Assembly: GCF_017876405.1 (NCBI RefSeq)
Contig: NZ_JAGINW010000001.1
Coordinates: 2,431,203 to 2,495,202, forward strand
From: Kibdelosporangium banguiense
GTDB lineage: Bacteria > Actinomycetota > Actinomycetes > Mycobacteriales > Pseudonocardiaceae
Reading direction: 5' to 3'
Length of the DNA stretch: 64,000 nucleotides
A model generated the notes under the pieces. The model did not search any database. It had not been told where the DNA came from and was given only the letters and a program-made list of their open reading frames with translations. Positions 18,392 to 28,091 of this stretch are shown piece by piece. How positions within the stretch are numbered: the stretch's first letter is position 1; each line of letters starts with the position of its first letter. The position numbers were made by a program, and so were the translations under genes.

Positions 18392-20227
18392 TTAGAAGGC
18401 TGCCTCGGGCAGGTCCATCAGGGAGTTGTCGGCTGCTTCGACGATCTTGCGGCCGGCGGACAGTTCGGGCAGGACGTTGCGGGCGAAGAAGGCGGCCACG
18501 GCCACCTTGCCCTCGTAGAAGGCCTTGTCGCGGGCTGAGACCTCGCCGGAGAGGGCCTTGAGCGCGACTTCCGCCTGGCGCAGCAGCAGCCAGCCGATGA
18601 GCAGGTCGCCGGTGGCCAGCAGGAGCCGGACGCTGTGCTGGCCGACCTTGTTGATGTTGGCTGGGTCTTCCTGCGACGTCGTCAGGTAGCCGATCAGGGC
18701 GCCGATGATGCCCTGGACGTCCTCCAAGCCTTGCTTGAGCAGTTCGCGCTCTTCCTTCAGGCGGCCGTTGCCGCCTTCGGATGAGAGGAACTCGTTGATC
18801 TCGCCGGCCACGTGTGCCAGGGCCTGGCCCTGGTCGCGGACGATCTTGCGGAAGAAGAAGTCCAGGGACTGGATCGCCGTGGTGCCCTCGTAGAGGGAGT
18901 CGATCTTGGCGTCGCGGACGTACTGCTCGATCGGGTAGTCCTGCAGGAAGCCGGAACCACCCAGGATCTGCAGGGCCTGGATCAGCTGCTCGGAGGCGCG
19001 CTCCGAGCCGACGCCCTTCACGATCGGCAGCAGCAGGTCGTTCACGCGCTCGTTGAGGGCCTTGTCGCCTTCGCCGAGGGCGATCTTGTCCTGGTAGGTG
19101 GCTGTGTAGAGGTAGGTCGCGCGCAGGCCTTCGGCGTACGCCTTCTGCAGCATCAGGCTACGACGGACCTCCGGGTGGTGCGTGATGGTCACGCGCGGCG
19201 CCGCCTTGTTCAGCATGTTCGGCAGGTCGGCGCCCTGGACGCGCTCCTTGGCGTAGTCCAGCGCGTTCAGGTAGCCGGTCGAGAGGGTGGCGATGGCCTT
19301 GGTGCCGACCATCATCCGCGCGTACTCGATCACCTGGAACATCTGCGCGATGCCGTTGTGCACGTCGCCCAGCAGCCAGCCCACAGCAGGCGTGCCGTGC
19401 TGCCCGAAGGTCACCTCACAGGTCGCCGACGCGTTGAGGCCCATCTTGTGCTCGACGTTGGTCACGAAGGCGCCGTTGCGCTCGCCCAGCTCGCCCGTCT
19501 GCGGGTCGAAGTGGAACTTCGGTACCAGGTACAGGCTCAGGCCCTTGGTGCCCGGCCTGGTCTCGATTCCGGGGCCCTCCGGCCGCGCCAGCACCAGGTG
19601 CATGATGTTCTCGGTGATGTCCTGGTCGCCGGACGTGATGAAGCGCTTCACGCCGTCGAGGTGCCAGGAGCCGTCCTCCTGCAGCACGGCCTTCGTGCGG
19701 GCCGCGCCGACGTCCGAACCGGCGTCGGGCTCGGTCAGCACCATGGTGGCGCCCCAGCCCTTGTCGATCATCAGCGAGGCCCAGTGCTTCTGCAGCTCGT
19801 TGCCGTTGCGGTGGACGACCTCGGCGAAGTTCGGGCCGGCCATGTACATGAAGATCGCCGGGTTGGCGCCCAGGATCAGCTCGGCCGCCGCCCAGGTAAC
19901 CGACGGCGGGATGCCCAGGCCGCCGAGCTCGTCGCCCAGGCCCAGCCGGTACCACTCGCCGTCCCACAGCGCCTGGTAGGACTTCTTGAAGCTCTCGGGG
20001 AGCGTCACCGAGAAGGTCTTGGGGTCGTAGGTCGTGCCTTGGCGGTCGCCGTCGACGAAGGACTCGGCCAGCGGGCCGGTCGCGAGCTTGTTCAGCTCGG
20101 CCAGCACTCCGCGGGCGGTCTCCTCGTCGGACTCGGCGAACGGTCCGGTGCCGAGCCGTTCCTGGACGTTGAACACCTCGAAGAGGTTGAACTCCAGGTC
20201 GCGCACGTTGCTCTTGTAGTGGGCCAT
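18392..20227 (-). CDS. fadE5: FadE5-type acyl-CoA dehydrogenase
   Basis: A 611-residue FAD-dependent acyl-CoA dehydrogenase, the same length as mycobacterial FadE5, which oxidises a broad range of acyl-CoAs in beta-oxidation. It has the long N-terminal domain of this subgroup, the flavin/substrate signature [29 protein letters not shown], and the catalytic Glu region [19 protein letters not shown]-terminal helical extension ends in [15 protein letters not shown]. Electrons should pass to ETF and then EtfD, which is encoded at 48516-50690. The promoter region carries two TTACT-N4-GGTAA-like sites also found before etfD. ATG at 20227 follows CAGGGGAGCGACCT. Confidence 0.92.
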   Translation of the reverse strand: MAHYKSNVRDLEFNLFEVFNVQERLGTGPFAESDEETARGVLAELNKLATGPLAESFVDGDRQGTTYDPKTFSVTLPESFKKSYQALWDGEWYRLGLGDELGGLGIPPSVTWAAAELILGANPAIFMYMAGPNFAEVVHRNGNELQKHWASLMIDKGWGATMVLTEPDAGSDVGAARTKAVLQEDGSWHLDGVKRFITSGDQDITENIMHLVLARPEGPGIETRPGTKGLSLYLVPKFHFDPQTGELGERNGAFVTNVEHKMGLNASATCEVTFGQHGTPAVGWLLGDVHNGIAQMFQVIEYARMMVGTKAIATLSTGYLNALDYAKERVQGADLPNMLNKAAPRVTITHHPEVRRSLMLQKAYAEGLRATYLYTATYQDKIALGEGDKALNERVNDLLLPIVKGVGSERASEQLIQALQILGGSGFLQDYPIEQYVRDAKIDSLYEGTTAIQSLDFFFRKIVRDQGQALAHVAGEINEFLSSEGGNGRLKEERELLKQGLEDVQGIIGALIGYLTTSQEDPANINKVGQHSVRLLLATGDLLIGWLLLRQAEVALKALSGEVSARDKAFYEGKVAVAAFFARNVLPELSAGRKIVEAADNSLMDLPEAAF

Positions 20228-20270
20228 GAGGTCGCTCCCCTGTGTGTCTTCCGTTCCGGGGCAGGCATGT

Positions 20271-20310
20271 GCTACTCGCCGGTAACAACAGGATATTACT
20301 TGCGGGTAAC
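20271..20310 (-). promoter_or_regulatory. two operator-like palindromes upstream of fadE5
   Basis: GCTACTCGCCGGTAAC (20271-20286) and ATTACTTGCGGGTAAC (20295-20310) are imperfect palindromes of the form TTACT-N4-RGTAA, 24 bases centre to centre. The reverse strand has TAATAT (20293-20298) as a -10-like element inside the second site, so binding would block transcription. The same motif precedes etfD. Confidence 0.6.
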
Positions 20311-20350
20311 TTGGGCAAGCGAATGCCGCCGATGTGGTGAACCAGACTGG

Positions 20351-21088
20351 CTAATAGGGGTGCTCTTCCTGGTTGACCGTCAGCACACCGGACCGGAATG
20401 CGACCGCGACGGCATGCGTGCGGTCCCGGGCCGAAAGCTTGCGCAGGATGCTCTTCACATGAGTGCGCACGGTCTCCACAGATACATAGAGCACCTTGGC
20501 GATGGCCTGGTTCTCCAGTCCATCGGCGATCAGTTGCAGCACCTGGTACTCACGCCGGGACAACGGCTGCTGGCCGTGGTTGGCCGGCGAGGCCGCCACC
20601 TTGCCCTTGGGTGAGCCCAGCGCGGGCGCGAGCGTCGGGTCGATGTACCTGCGTTCGGCATGTACCCGCTGAATCGCCTGGACCAGCTGTGGCGGCTCGC
20701 TGCGCCGGGAGATCACGCCGTGCACGCCCGCCGCGATCGCACCGGCGATGTACTGGGTGTTGCGCTGCGTCTCCCTGATCATCAGCAGGACGCCCAGGTC
20801 GGGGTCGTTGCCGATGAGCATCCGGGACAGATGCCAGCGTGGGTCCAGGCCGGAGTCGATGATCACGGCATGCGGCCGGAACCGTTCACACAGCTGTAGT
20901 GCGGCATGCGGGCTGCCGGCGGCGCCGACCCAGCGCAGTCCCCGCGTTCGCATCACGAGCGCGGACAAGCCCTCGCGGACAAGTGGAACCGAGTCGACCA
21001 AGGCGATCCCCAGTCCGCCTTCTGTCGACCGCCCGGTGACGACCGCTCCTGTCGGTCGCACCTGGCGGTGGTCGATGTTGTTCGCCAT
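20351..21088 (-). CDS. LuxR/NarL-type response regulator-like transcription factor
   Basis: A 245-residue protein with an N-terminal receiver-like domain (IALVDSVPLVREGLSAL, AVIIDSGLDP) and a C-terminal LuxR helix-turn-helix (LSRREYQVLQLIADGLENQAIAKVL, then SVETVRTHVKSIL). The receiver has a single N-terminal acidic residue where two are usual, so normal phosphorylation is uncertain. No histidine kinase is adjacent. ATG at 21088 (MANNIDHRQ) is preferred over an upstream ATG because GGAGG lies 5 bases before it. It is divergent from the small membrane protein at 21267. Confidence 0.85.
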   Translation of the reverse strand: MANNIDHRQVRPTGAVVTGRSTEGGLGIALVDSVPLVREGLSALVMRTRGLRWVGAAGSPHAALQLCERFRPHAVIIDSGLDPRWHLSRMLIGNDPDLGVLLMIRETQRNTQYIAGAIAAGVHGVISRRSEPPQLVQAIQRVHAERRYIDPTLAPALGSPKGKVAASPANHGQQPLSRREYQVLQLIADGLENQAIAKVLYVSVETVRTHVKSILRKLSARDRTHAVAVAFRSGVLTVNQEEHPY

Positions 21089-21266
21089 CCACGCCTCCAC
21101 GCCCGGTCACTCGTCCGATAGTGCGACGTCAGGACACCTGACTCGTGACGTTGATGGCGTCTGTGACCACCGGTAACACGAAAACTCACCCCCACGGGTG
21201 ATAACTGATCTCCGTTTCAACCAAACCTGGCCGGAACCGGTGTCGGTGGAGGAGCGTTGGCCGGTT

Positions 21267-21566
21267 ATGGAGATGGTGTGGGGCGTGTCACTGCCGGCCT
21301 TGGTCGTCCTGCTCTTCGCCCTCGCGGTGATGGAGCGGGTGTGGCGCCGCGTGCGGCGTGCCAAGAAGGCGGACGCCCCACTGTCCGGAGTGGCCTTCGA
21401 CGAGTTCACCGCGTTCCTTCAGGGCAGCAAGCGGGTCGAGCTGGACCAGCGCGCTACCCAGTCGTTGATGCGGGAGGAAGAACAGGACGGTGCGCCGCCG
21501 CGTCAGATAGATCTCGACAACGGCGTCGTGTTCCTGAATCGCCCAGACGGTGACAGGCGGAACTAG
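21267..21566 (+). CDS. small single-pass membrane protein, DUF6191-like
   Basis: About 99 residues: one transmembrane helix (WGVSLPALVVLLFALAVMERV) followed by a basic stop-transfer RRVRRAKK and a cytoplasmic tail with ELDQRATQSLMREEEQDGAPP and IDLDNGVVFL, resembling actinobacterial DUF6191 proteins. ATG at 21267 follows GGAGGAG at 12 bases; GTG at 21246 or 21198 is also in frame. Function unknown. Confidence 0.65.
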   Translation: MEMVWGVSLPALVVLLFALAVMERVWRRVRRAKKADAPLSGVAFDEFTAFLQGSKRVELDQRATQSLMREEEQDGAPPRQIDLDNGVVFLNRPDGDRRN

Positions 21567-21616
21567 AACACGTTACAGTTGTCCTTCCCGTGTCGAAGCG
21601 GAAGGACGGCTTTCGG

Positions 21617-22486
21617 ATGAAGTTCACGGTCGCCATCGCGCTGAGTCCGCTTGATCAGCTGACCGAGCTCGCCAAGACCGCACAGGAGTACGGATATTCG
21701 GCAATTGCCTTGCCGGACTCCATCTTCTACTCGCAGAAGGTGTCCGAGGACTATCCGTACACACCGGACGGTTCCCGGTTCTGGACCGAGGACACGCCGT
21801 GGGTGGACCCGCTGGTCGCGACTGCGGCGATGGGGGCGGTGACCGATGAGATCAGGTTCTACACGCAGGTTCTGAAACTCGGCCCGCGCAACCCGCTGCT
21901 GCTCGCCCGGCAGGTCCAGTCAGTCGCCTGCCTGACCGGCAACCGCTTCGGGCTCGGCGTCGGCATCGGCTGGACGCCGGAGGAGTTCGAGTGGTGCGGC
22001 GCGCCGTTCGAGAACCGCGGCGCCCGGGTCGACGAGTCGATCGAGATCCTCAAGCTGGTCCTGGGCGGCGGCATGGTCGAGTACCACGGCAAGTACTTCG
22101 ACTTCGACAAGCTGCGGATGAGCCCGGCGCCCAGTGAGCCCGTGCCGATCTACGTCGGTGGGCACACCGAGCGCGGCCTGCGCCGGGCCGCCCGGATCGG
22201 CGACGGCTGGACCTCGGCGATGATCAAGTTCGACGATCTCAAGCAGACCATCGAACGGCTGGCCGTGCTGCGCGCCGAGTACGGCCGCGACGAGCTGCCG
22301 TTCGAGATCCAGTCCGTCTGCATCGACCGGTTCGGTGTGGACGGTTACCGCCAGCAGGCCGATATCGGTGTGACCGATGTGCTTGTGGCGCCTTGGGTGT
22401 TCTACGGCGTGGGCATGGACGGCGACCTCAAGGCCAAACAGGACGGTATGAAGCGCTTCGCCGACGAGATCATCCACAACCTGTGA
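21617..22486 (+). CDS. LLM-class (F420-dependent) oxidoreductase
   Basis: A 289-residue TIM-barrel oxidoreductase of the luciferase-like family. It shows EYGYSAIALPDS, GNRFGLGVGIGWTPEEF, the bulge-containing central strands and PVPIYVGGHTERGLRRAARIGDGW, typical of F420-dependent actinobacterial enzymes. ATG at 21617 (MKFTVAIALS) with GGAAGGACGG upstream is preferred over an in-frame GTG at 21590. The next gene starts 9 bases after its stop and is probably co-transcribed. Substrate unknown. Confidence 0.88.
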   Translation: MKFTVAIALSPLDQLTELAKTAQEYGYSAIALPDSIFYSQKVSEDYPYTPDGSRFWTEDTPWVDPLVATAAMGAVTDEIRFYTQVLKLGPRNPLLLARQVQSVACLTGNRFGLGVGIGWTPEEFEWCGAPFENRGARVDESIEILKLVLGGGMVEYHGKYFDFDKLRMSPAPSEPVPIYVGGHTERGLRRAARIGDGWTSAMIKFDDLKQTIERLAVLRAEYGRDELPFEIQSVCIDRFGVDGYRQQADIGVTDVLVAPWVFYGVGMDGDLKAKQDGMKRFADEIIHNL

Positions 22487-22495
22487 GGAGTGCCG

Positions 22496-22948
22496 ATGAC
22501 GGCCGTGACTTGGGCCGCGACTGAGACCGACCATCCCGCGCGGGCGGCGTCACGCCGTTCGATGAGCGCGGTCACGCGCGGCGCGCGGGACGAATGGATC
22601 GCACTGTTCGCCGCGGACGCGGTGATCGAGGACCCGATCGGGCCCTCACCGCTCGACCCCACCGGCGAGGGGCACCACGGGCATGCCGGAATTGCCGCTT
22701 TCTGGGACAAGACGATCGCCACTGTCGAGCGCTTCGAGTTCGCCATCGACGACTCGTTCGCAGCCGGCGACGAGGTCGCGAACGTGGGCACGATAACGGC
22801 GTTTCTACCTGGTGGTATGCGGATCGACACGGAGGGTGTGTTCAGCTACCGGGTGGGCGCGGACGGTCTGATCCGGTCGATGAGGGCGTTCTGGGAGGTA
22901 GACCGGGCAATGGGAACTCTGCGCAAAGCTAACGATTCACCTACATGA
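22496..22948 (+). CDS. SnoaL/NTF2-like (ketosteroid-isomerase-fold) protein
   Basis: A 150-residue NTF2-like alpha+beta barrel: an N-terminal helix followed by FAADAVIEDPIGPSPLDP, GHAGIAAFWDKTIA, and beta strands ending in FSYRVGADGLIRSMRAFW. Family members bind or isomerise small hydrophobic or steroid-like molecules. GAGGAG precedes ATG by 5 bases. It is co-directional with the LLM oxidoreductase, suggesting a shared small-molecule pathway (inference). Confidence 0.83.
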   Translation: MTAVTWAATETDHPARAASRRSMSAVTRGARDEWIALFAADAVIEDPIGPSPLDPTGEGHHGHAGIAAFWDKTIATVERFEFAIDDSFAAGDEVANVGTITAFLPGGMRIDTEGVFSYRVGADGLIRSMRAFWEVDRAMGTLRKANDSPT

Positions 22949-23058
22949 AATCGAGTCACGAATGTGACTCAGTCTTGGTCCAGACCTTCCGTTGCGCTGT
23001 CACGCGTCCGTAAGACGTACGTCACAAGCCACGCGCTTGTGTCGACGTTGGAGGTGCG

Positions 23059-24567
23059 ATGGGCACGCTGGACTGGGTCGTCGTTGTCGGTTACTTCTTC
23101 GTGATGGTGGCTATCGGCGTCTGGTCGAAAAGCCGGATCGCCAACACCAGTGACTTCTTCACCGCCGGCGGCAGGATGCCGTGGTGGCTGTCGGGAATCT
23201 CCCACCACATGTCGGGCTACAGCGCCGTCATGTTCGTGGCGTTCGCGGGTGAGGCCTACCGCTACGGCCTCACCGTGTACGTCTGGTGGGCGCTGACGAT
23301 CGGTGTCGGTGTCGGGATCGGCGCGTGGCTGTTCGCGCCGAGGTGGAATCGGTTGCGGTCGAAGTACAACGTGGCCTCGCCGCTGGAGTACCTGGCCCGG
23401 CGCTACAACGTGCCGACCCAGCAGCTGCTGGCCTGGTCCGGCTCGCTGCTCAAGGTGGTCGACATCGCCGCGAAGTGGGCCGCTGTCGCCGTGCTGCTGC
23501 GCGGGTTCGCCGGGGTGCCGATCACCTGGGGCATCATCCTGATCGGCGCGGTCACGATGATCTACTCGGTGATCGGCGGCCTGTGGGCCGACGCGCTGAC
23601 CGACTTCGGCCAGTTCATCATCCAGGCGGTGGCCGGCTTCGCCATGTTCGGCGCGGTGATCGCGCACTTCGGTGGTGTGTCGTGGATCTGGGAGATGTGG
23701 GGCGACCTGCCGCCGCAGAACAGCGAGCCGCTGGCCGGGCCGTACACGATCACGTTCTTCCTGGCGCTCTTCCTGATCAAGACGCTGGAGTACAACGGCG
23801 GCATGTGGAACCTGGCGCAGCGCTACATGGCCGCGCCGGACGGTTCGGCCGCCCGCCGCTCGGCCGCGCTGTCCAGCGTGCTCTGGCTTGTCTGGCCGCT
23901 TGTGCTGTTCCTGCCGATGTGGGCCGCGCCGCTGATCGTGCCGGGCCTGAAGAACGCCGACGACGCCTACGTGCAGATGGGCATCCAGATGCTGCCCGCG
24001 GGCCTGGTCGGCCTGGTGCTGGCCGGGTTCTTCTCGCACACCATGGCCATGGTGTCCTCGGACGCCAACGTGATCTCCGCGGTGATCACCCGGGACATGC
24101 TGCCGAAGATCTGGAAGGGCGCCAGCCGGATGGCCGAGGCCGCCAAACTGCAGCTGGCCCGGATCACCACCTTCCTGTTCATCGCGGTGAGCATGTTGAT
24201 CGCGATCAGTACCAGCGGCACCGGTGTGGTGATCAAGATCGTGGTGGACGTGGTCGCGGCGACCGTCGGCGTGATCGGCATCCCGCTGATGCTCGGCCTG
24301 CTGCCGTGGTTCCGCCGGTCCGGCCCGCGCGCGGCGATGTCCGCGGTACTGCTGGGGCTTGGCGTGTGGGCCGTGCTGTTCATCTCGCAGAAGAACGGCG
24401 TAACAGTGTCCAAGGAAGCGTTGGTGTCATATCCCATCGTGACGTCCACCCTCGTCTACATCCTTGGTGGACTGTTCTTCCCGGAGCGCACGGCCGAGCG
24501 CGACGAACTGATCGACACGCTTGAGTCCGATCAGGGCACCCCGGCTGAGACCGCGGCGGCCAAGTAG
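23059..24567 (+). CDS. sodium:solute symporter (SSS/SLC5 family)
   Basis: A 502-residue inner-membrane symporter with about 13 transmembrane helices. Conserved features include the unwound first helix region near SDFFTAGGRMPWWLSGIS, GYSAVMFVAFAGEAYRYG, and YSVIGGLWADALTDFGQFIIQ. The substrate may be a sugar or organic acid; sequence does not decide. ATG follows TGGAGGTGCG. A 10-base palindrome GACGTACGTC (23014-23023) lies in the upstream region and could be an operator. A perfect hairpin follows the gene. Confidence 0.9.
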   Translation: MGTLDWVVVVGYFFVMVAIGVWSKSRIANTSDFFTAGGRMPWWLSGISHHMSGYSAVMFVAFAGEAYRYGLTVYVWWALTIGVGVGIGAWLFAPRWNRLRSKYNVASPLEYLARRYNVPTQQLLAWSGSLLKVVDIAAKWAAVAVLLRGFAGVPITWGIILIGAVTMIYSVIGGLWADALTDFGQFIIQAVAGFAMFGAVIAHFGGVSWIWEMWGDLPPQNSEPLAGPYTITFFLALFLIKTLEYNGGMWNLAQRYMAAPDGSAARRSAALSSVLWLVWPLVLFLPMWAAPLIVPGLKNADDAYVQMGIQMLPAGLVGLVLAGFFSHTMAMVSSDANVISAVITRDMLPKIWKGASRMAEAAKLQLARITTFLFIAVSMLIAISTSGTGVVIKIVVDVVAATVGVIGIPLMLGLLPWFRRSGPRAAMSAVLLGLGVWAVLFISQKNGVTVSKEALVSYPIVTSTLVYILGGLFFPERTAERDELIDTLESDQGTPAETAAAK

Positions 24568-24606
24568 GGAGAGTTGCCTGCCTGAATTGGCAACAGGACC
24601 GACATC

Positions 24607-24641
24607 ACTGTGGGCGGGACGCAGGCGCTCCCGCCCACAGT
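24607..24641. terminator. perfect hairpin after symporter gene
   Basis: ACTGTGGGCGGGA (24607-24619) pairs with TCCCGCCCACAGT (24629-24641), a 13-bp stem with a 9-base loop. There is no U-tract, so termination efficiency is uncertain. Confidence 0.55.
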
Positions 24642-24751
24642 CGCGTGCTGGACCGGATGGCGTAAACACGCCGGGACAAATGGTCCAAAGTGGACCGGGC
24701 GGGCGCGGCGGAACGTTTCGGCGACCAGGCCGCTTCGCTACGGTTGGCGGC

Positions 24752-25015
24752 GTGGCTGACGAGGGTGAGACGCTGGGGCGCATGCAGCCGCGACCGGAGA
24801 TCGACCCGCGTGACCTGCGGGTATCAGACGGCGAGCGGGAGCACGTCGCCGGACTGCTGAACAAGGCTCTGGCCAGAGGCCTGATCGATCTCGACACCTT
24901 CTCCGAACGGGTGGCCGCCGCGGCCGGCGCGCGCACCCGCGGTGAGCTGAACGCCGTGGTCATCGACCTGCCGGGGGTCGTGATCCGAAACGATCCGAAT
25001 GGCCGTGGCGGTTGA
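24752..25015 (+). CDS. DUF1707 (SHOCT-like) domain protein
   Basis: An 87-residue protein containing DPRDLRVSDGEREHVAGLL followed by ALARGLIDLDTFSERVAAA, the hallmark of DUF1707, a short helical domain common at the N-terminus of actinobacterial membrane proteins. Here it stands alone with no transmembrane helix. GTG at 24752 has TACGGT at 24739-24744, so a leaderless mRNA is possible. ATG at 24782 is an alternative start. Function unknown. Confidence 0.78.
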   Translation: MADEGETLGRMQPRPEIDPRDLRVSDGEREHVAGLLNKALARGLIDLDTFSERVAAAAGARTRGELNAVVIDLPGVVIRNDPNGRGG

Positions 25016-25199
25016 CCCGTCGGCCATGGAACCGTGTGCCGGTTTCCCGAGTCACTCTCCTGTGCAAGATCGTCCATGCCGGACAGGTATGAGAGACACT
25101 GCTGCTGGCGGCTGACGCTTTGTGATTGACTCGTGACGGCTAGCATCGAAGCTTTGGCGGAGAAGGTCTCCCCGGACTGGACAGCGAAGAAGGTAGGCG

Positions 25200-26459
25200 A
25201 TGACCGAAGCACCACGACGGGCCACGTTCCGCGAGGTGTTCGCCATAGCCGAGTTCCGCGCGCTGTGGTTCGCCGAGATCTTCTCGATCTTCGGCGACCA
25301 GATGGCCCGCGTCGCGTTGTCCGTCCTGGTGTTCCAGGAGACCAGGTCCGCCACCCTGACCGGCTTGACCTACGCGCTGACGTACGCGCCGTCCCTGATC
25401 GGCGGCATCCTGCTGACCGGGCTGGCCGACCGGTTCCCGCGCCGCAACGTGATGGTCATGGTCGACATCATCCGGGCGCTGCTGATCGCGCTGATCGCGA
25501 TCCCCGGCGTGCCGCTGTGGGTGATGTGCGTGCTGGTGGCGTCGGCCACCCTGCTCAACCCGGTGTTCAAGGCCGCCCAGCTGGCGATGCTGCCCGACAT
25601 CCTGGAAGGCGAGCGGTTCATCACCGGGATGGCGATCCGCAACATCACCACGCAGTCTGCGCAGCTGGCGGGTTTCGCGGGCGGTGGTGCGCTGATCGCG
25701 AGCTTCGACCCGCGGGTCGCGCTGGCCATCGACGCCGCCACATTCGTGCTGTCCGCCGTGCTGCTGAGGACCGGGGTCATGTCGCGGCCTGCCGCGGCGG
25801 CCAAGAATGAGAAGTCGTCGTTCTTCTCGTCGATCGGCCAAGGCAGTGCGCTGCTCTTCTCCGACTCCGGGCTGCGCGCACTGTTGTTGTTCACGTGGCT
25901 GATGGGACTGCTGCCCGTTTATGACGGCATCGCCGCGCCTTACGTCGACGTGTTCGGCGGCGGCTCGACCGCGGTCGGCCTGGTGCTGGCCAGTGACCCA
26001 TTGGGCAGCGTTTTGGGCGCGTTCATCTACACCAGGTGGGTCTCGCCGGCGGTACGCCCGAAGCTGCCCGGCCTGTTGTCGCTGGCGGCGGCCGTGCCGT
26101 TGTTGCTTTGTTACCTGCAGCCAGGGCTGGTGACGTCGTTAATGCTGTTCATAGTGTCAGGGGGGCTGGGTACTGTGGCCTTGATGCAGGCCACAGCCTC
26201 GTTGACACTCGCTGTGCCGGACTCGAACAGGGCCCAGGTGATGGGCCTGTCGAACACGGGGCTCACCACCGTCGTGGGCCTGAGCCCGTTGATTGGAGGT
26301 CTGATCACAGACGCAATCGGACCTCAGCTGACGGTGGCCGCCTTCGGGACCGCCGGGCTGCTGCTGGCGGTCCCGCTGGCCATCTCGTGGCACCGGAACA
26401 TCGCGCATAGTCCTGAGCGTTGGATTCCCGGTGACACCACACCCTCGAACCGCGCATAA
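25200..26459 (+). CDS. MFS transporter
   Basis: A 419-residue major facilitator with about 12 transmembrane helices in the MFS_3/enterobactin-exporter-like subgroup. It opens with FREVFAIAEFRALWFAEIFSIFGDQMARVAL, and the A-motif-like loop GLADRFPRRNVMVMVD lies between helices 2 and 3. The C-terminal half repeats the six-helix pattern (GLSPLIGGLITDAIGPQ). The substrate is not predictable, and drug or siderophore export is common in the subgroup. AAGGTAGGCG precedes ATG. About 215 bases without another gene follow before the diguanylate cyclase. Confidence 0.88.
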   Translation: MTEAPRRATFREVFAIAEFRALWFAEIFSIFGDQMARVALSVLVFQETRSATLTGLTYALTYAPSLIGGILLTGLADRFPRRNVMVMVDIIRALLIALIAIPGVPLWVMCVLVASATLLNPVFKAAQLAMLPDILEGERFITGMAIRNITTQSAQLAGFAGGGALIASFDPRVALAIDAATFVLSAVLLRTGVMSRPAAAAKNEKSSFFSSIGQGSALLFSDSGLRALLLFTWLMGLLPVYDGIAAPYVDVFGGGSTAVGLVLASDPLGSVLGAFIYTRWVSPAVRPKLPGLLSLAAAVPLLLCYLQPGLVTSLMLFIVSGGLGTVALMQATASLTLAVPDSNRAQVMGLSNTGLTTVVGLSPLIGGLITDAIGPQLTVAAFGTAGLLLAVPLAISWHRNIAHSPERWIPGDTTPSNRA

Positions 26460-26673
26460 CGATTCGGTGGATGTGATGATCTGGCGCAGCCGGAGAAGCT
26501 CAGGTGCGACGACATTACTGATCCTTGCCGCATCCCATCGGTGCTCACCCTTCCTTTGACGACTATCAGAAAATACACACCTATGGCCCTTGTCGTCAGC
26601 ATGCGTTCCGGTGGAAACTGTGAGTAAACGGGTCGTTCGCCTAGCGCGACAAAAGAGGGGTTTTGGGGGACGG

Positions 26674-27981
26674 ATGACGAGTACAGAGGAACCAGTGAGG
26701 CGACAATGGGTGCCGCTCCGCGACTGGGCGTTGTGGAAGCGGCCGCGTAACTGGATCGCGTACACCCTGGCCGCCGAGGCGCTCACGCTCGCGCTGACCG
26801 TCGCGGCGATCATCTACTTCCCCGTCGACGGCAAGCACCTGGCGATGTTCGCGGTCCTGGCAGGATTGGGGATCCTGCAGGCCGAGATCAGCCGCAAGAT
26901 CGAGCGCCAGCGACGGTCGTTGAACGTCACACCGCACATCAGCATGATCTCGGTCTGGCTGATGGCCAGCGTCCTGCTGCTGCCGCCCCAGCTGATCGCG
27001 CTGCTGAGCTTCACGCTCTACCTGCACTCGGGAATCCGCAGCTGGTCGGGCATCCAGCACGTGGCGATGCACCGCACCCTGACCAACGCGACCACGATGG
27101 CGCTGTCCTGTTTCGCCGGCGTCCTGCTCACCGACCTGATGTTCGGGATGGACCCGCTGGCCGGGCCGGACGCCGCGACGGCCGTGTGCGTGGCGGGTGC
27201 CGCGTACTTCATCACCAACACCGCCATCACCGCAGGTGGTCTGTATCTGGCCGCTCCCGAGAAGGCCAGCGTCGAGCGCCTGATCGGTAGCTGGGACGAC
27301 AACCTGCTGGACATGGCCACCCTCTGCCTCGGTGGCCTGGCGACGCTGGCCATGGTCCACCTGCCGCTGCTCAGCGTGGCGATCATCGTGCCGATCTTCG
27401 TGCTGCAGCGCTCCGTGCTGGCCAAGCAGCTGGAGGAGCTGGCGTCCAAGGACCAGAAGACGGGCCTGCTCAACGCCGTGGCCTGGCACGACAACGGCAA
27501 CCACGAGCTGTCGCGGGCCAGTCGCGGCGGCCGTGAGTTCAGCGTGCTCATGATCGACCTGGACTTCTTCAAGAAGATCAACGACACGTACGGCCACCTG
27601 GCCGGCGACGACATGCTCATCGCCCTGGCCGATCTGCTGAAACGGGAGACCAGGACACATGACCTGGTCGGCCGGTTCGGCGGCGAGGAGTTCGTGGTCC
27701 TGCTGGCGGGCGCGCCCGAAGTGCAGGCGCTGGTCGCGGCCGAACGGATCCGCCGGATGATCACCGAGCTGGTGGTCCAGAGCCAGACCAACGACGGCAA
27801 ACCGGTGGTGATCACCGACCGGTCGGCGTCCATCGGCGTGGCCACATATCCGGCCGCCGGATCGACTCTCGACGAGGTTCTGGCAGCCGCGGACGCGGCA
27901 GTATACGTGGCCAAACGCGAGGGCAGGAATCGTGTGGTCGGATCGATATATCCGGCTGCCGTACCGGCCACGCCTGGTTAG
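26674..27981 (+). CDS. membrane diguanylate cyclase (GGDEF)
   Basis: About 435 residues. The N-terminal half has roughly six transmembrane helices with basic loops (MASE-like sensor region). The C-terminal GGDEF domain carries IDLDFFKKINDTYGHLAGDD and the catalytic RFGGEEFVVLL (GG at about residue 336). RTHD lies exactly five residues before GGEEF, so the inhibitory I-site RxxD is intact and the enzyme should be subject to product inhibition by c-di-GMP. ATG at 26674 is chosen for the GGGGGACGG site; the frame is open upstream to 26590. A strong bidirectional terminator follows. Confidence 0.9.
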   Translation: MTSTEEPVRRQWVPLRDWALWKRPRNWIAYTLAAEALTLALTVAAIIYFPVDGKHLAMFAVLAGLGILQAEISRKIERQRRSLNVTPHISMISVWLMASVLLLPPQLIALLSFTLYLHSGIRSWSGIQHVAMHRTLTNATTMALSCFAGVLLTDLMFGMDPLAGPDAATAVCVAGAAYFITNTAITAGGLYLAAPEKASVERLIGSWDDNLLDMATLCLGGLATLAMVHLPLLSVAIIVPIFVLQRSVLAKQLEELASKDQKTGLLNAVAWHDNGNHELSRASRGGREFSVLMIDLDFFKKINDTYGHLAGDDMLIALADLLKRETRTHDLVGRFGGEEFVVLLAGAPEVQALVAAERIRRMITELVVQSQTNDGKPVVITDRSASIGVATYPAAGSTLDEVLAAADAAVYVAKREGRNRVVGSIYPAAVPATPG

Positions 27982-28001
27982 CGAAATACGGTTTTTGATT
28001 G

Positions 28002-28048
28002 CTAAAAGTGACCGCCGTTGCCGCAGGGGCAGCGGCGGTCACTTTTAG
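28002..28048. terminator. bidirectional intrinsic terminator
   Basis: CTAAAAGTGACCGCCG (28002-28017) pairs perfectly with CGGCGGTCACTTTTAG (28033-28048). The 16-bp stem with A-rich and T-rich flanks lies between the convergent diguanylate cyclase and TetR genes. Confidence 0.9.
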
Positions 28049-28091
28049 TCTCTCCCTTTCGCGGGTGATTGACATCACGCGATTCGGATGT

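Noticed and set aside
18812..20614. 600-codon plus-strand frame across fadE5
   Set aside because: Shadow of the FadE5 frame; no recognisable protein and no ribosome site.
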